Positions 5,663 through 6,024 of a stretch of 6,024 nt of DNA are shown here, piece after piece. Position 1 is the first letter of the stretch. The number at the start of each line of letters is the position of its first letter. The stretch comes from JAOPZY01 sp036495025 (GTDB taxonomy: Bacteria; Actinomycetota; CADDZG01; JAHWKV01; JAOPZY01), in assembly GCA_036495025.1 (NCBI GenBank), contig DASXNO010000014.1, forward strand, positions 1 to 6,024, given 5' to 3'. The translations under genes were made by a program, and so were the position numbers. The notes under the pieces are model-generated. The model saw nothing but the letters and a program-made list of their open reading frames with translations, made no database searches and was not told the origin of the DNA.

Positions 5663-6024
5663 GCCTGCTCGCCCCGACGGCGGCGGCCTTCGGGCTCATC
5701 GTCCCGGCAATCGTCGCCCTCTACTTCCTCAAGGTCCGCCGGCCTGAGGTCCCCGTGTCGAGCACGCTGCTGTGGCGCAGCCTGACCAGGGACCGCCAGG
5801 CAGGGGCCCCCTGGCAGCGCCTCCGCCTCTCCTGGCTGCTCGTCCTGCAGCTCCTTGCCGCCATGACCCTTGTCGTGGCCCTGATGCGGCCCGCCCACAG
5901 CGCCCCGGCACCCCTCGCCGCCCACACCATCCTCATGGTCGACGCCTCGGCCGCGATGCAGACGACCGACGTCGCACCCAGCCGCTTCGCCGAGGCCAGG
6001 CGGCGGGCGGCACAGATCGTCGGC
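5659..6024 (+). CDS. BatA-like VWA-domain membrane protein (3' partial)
   Basis: The first 122 residues of a larger protein are visible; the window ends inside its VWA domain. Residues 1-77 match the BatA N-terminal (aerotolerance regulator) arrangement: a hydrophobic helix (about 5-24), a basic KVRRPEVPVSSTLLWR segment (25-40), an APWQRLRLSW stretch (50-59) and a second helix (about 59-76) ending in MRP. A VWA domain then begins (HTILMVDASAAMQTTD, 89-104). Its MIDAS motif reads Asp95-Ala96-Ser97-Ala98-Ala99: the first two metal ligands fit DxSxS but the last Ser is Ala. In this family the domain normally lies between membrane helices and is thought to work with MoxR. GTG 5659 is supported by GGAGG upstream. 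Unlike the other junctions, this gene is separated from the previous one by 76 bp. Confidence 0.9.
   Translation, partial: MSLLAPTAAAFGLIVPAIVALYFLKVRRPEVPVSSTLLWRSLTRDRQAGAPWQRLRLSWLLVLQLLAAMTLVVALMRPAHSAPAPLAAHTILMVDASAAMQTTDVAPSRFAEARRRAAQIVG

Overview
The window is one tightly packed set of genes, all on the + strand. By eye it is very GC-rich, with G or C at nearly every third codon position. The GTG starts, 4-bp stop/start overlaps and protein types suit a high-GC actinomycetote or a Chloroflexota/Dormibacterota-like lineage. That placement is inference, because no rRNA or marker gene is present. No tRNA, rRNA, CRISPR array, transposase or clear promoter is visible. Both end genes are cut by the window edges.

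Layout: (1) the ATPase of an ABC-2 type transporter, lacking its N-terminus (1-942); (2) its membrane permease (943-2049), starting directly after the ATPase stop; (3) a three-helix membrane protein with a long Ala/Gln-rich and Gly/Ser-repeat region and a conserved-looking C-terminal tail (2042-3688); (4) a MoxR-family AAA+ ATPase (3685-4695); (5) a DUF58 protein with a complete MIDAS motif (4692-5582), for which the best start is a CTG overlapping the moxR-type stop; (6) a 76-bp spacer with an AT-rich imperfect palindrome, crossed by a possible 27-codon frame; (7) a BatA-like membrane protein with a von Willebrand factor A domain (5659 to the window end), in which the last Ser of the DxSxS motif is Ala.

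Genes 1 and 2 should form an ATP-driven ABC-2 transporter of unknown substrate. Genes 4, 5 and 7 are the familiar MoxR/DUF58/VWA set, in which a AAA+ ATPase is thought to act with metal-dependent VWA proteins as a chaperone or assembly machine at the membrane. Gene 3 sits between the two halves and is translationally coupled to both. The continuous overlaps imply one polycistronic mRNA and suggest that the transporter, the repeat-rich membrane protein and the MoxR module work as one envelope system. That functional link is inferred from gene order only.

The points that most deserve a second look are the palindromic insert and mini-frame at 5579-5662, the missing canonical start of the DUF58 gene, the changed MIDAS residue in the BatA-like protein, and the uncharacterised gene 3. 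There is no gene-free stretch longer than 300 bases.
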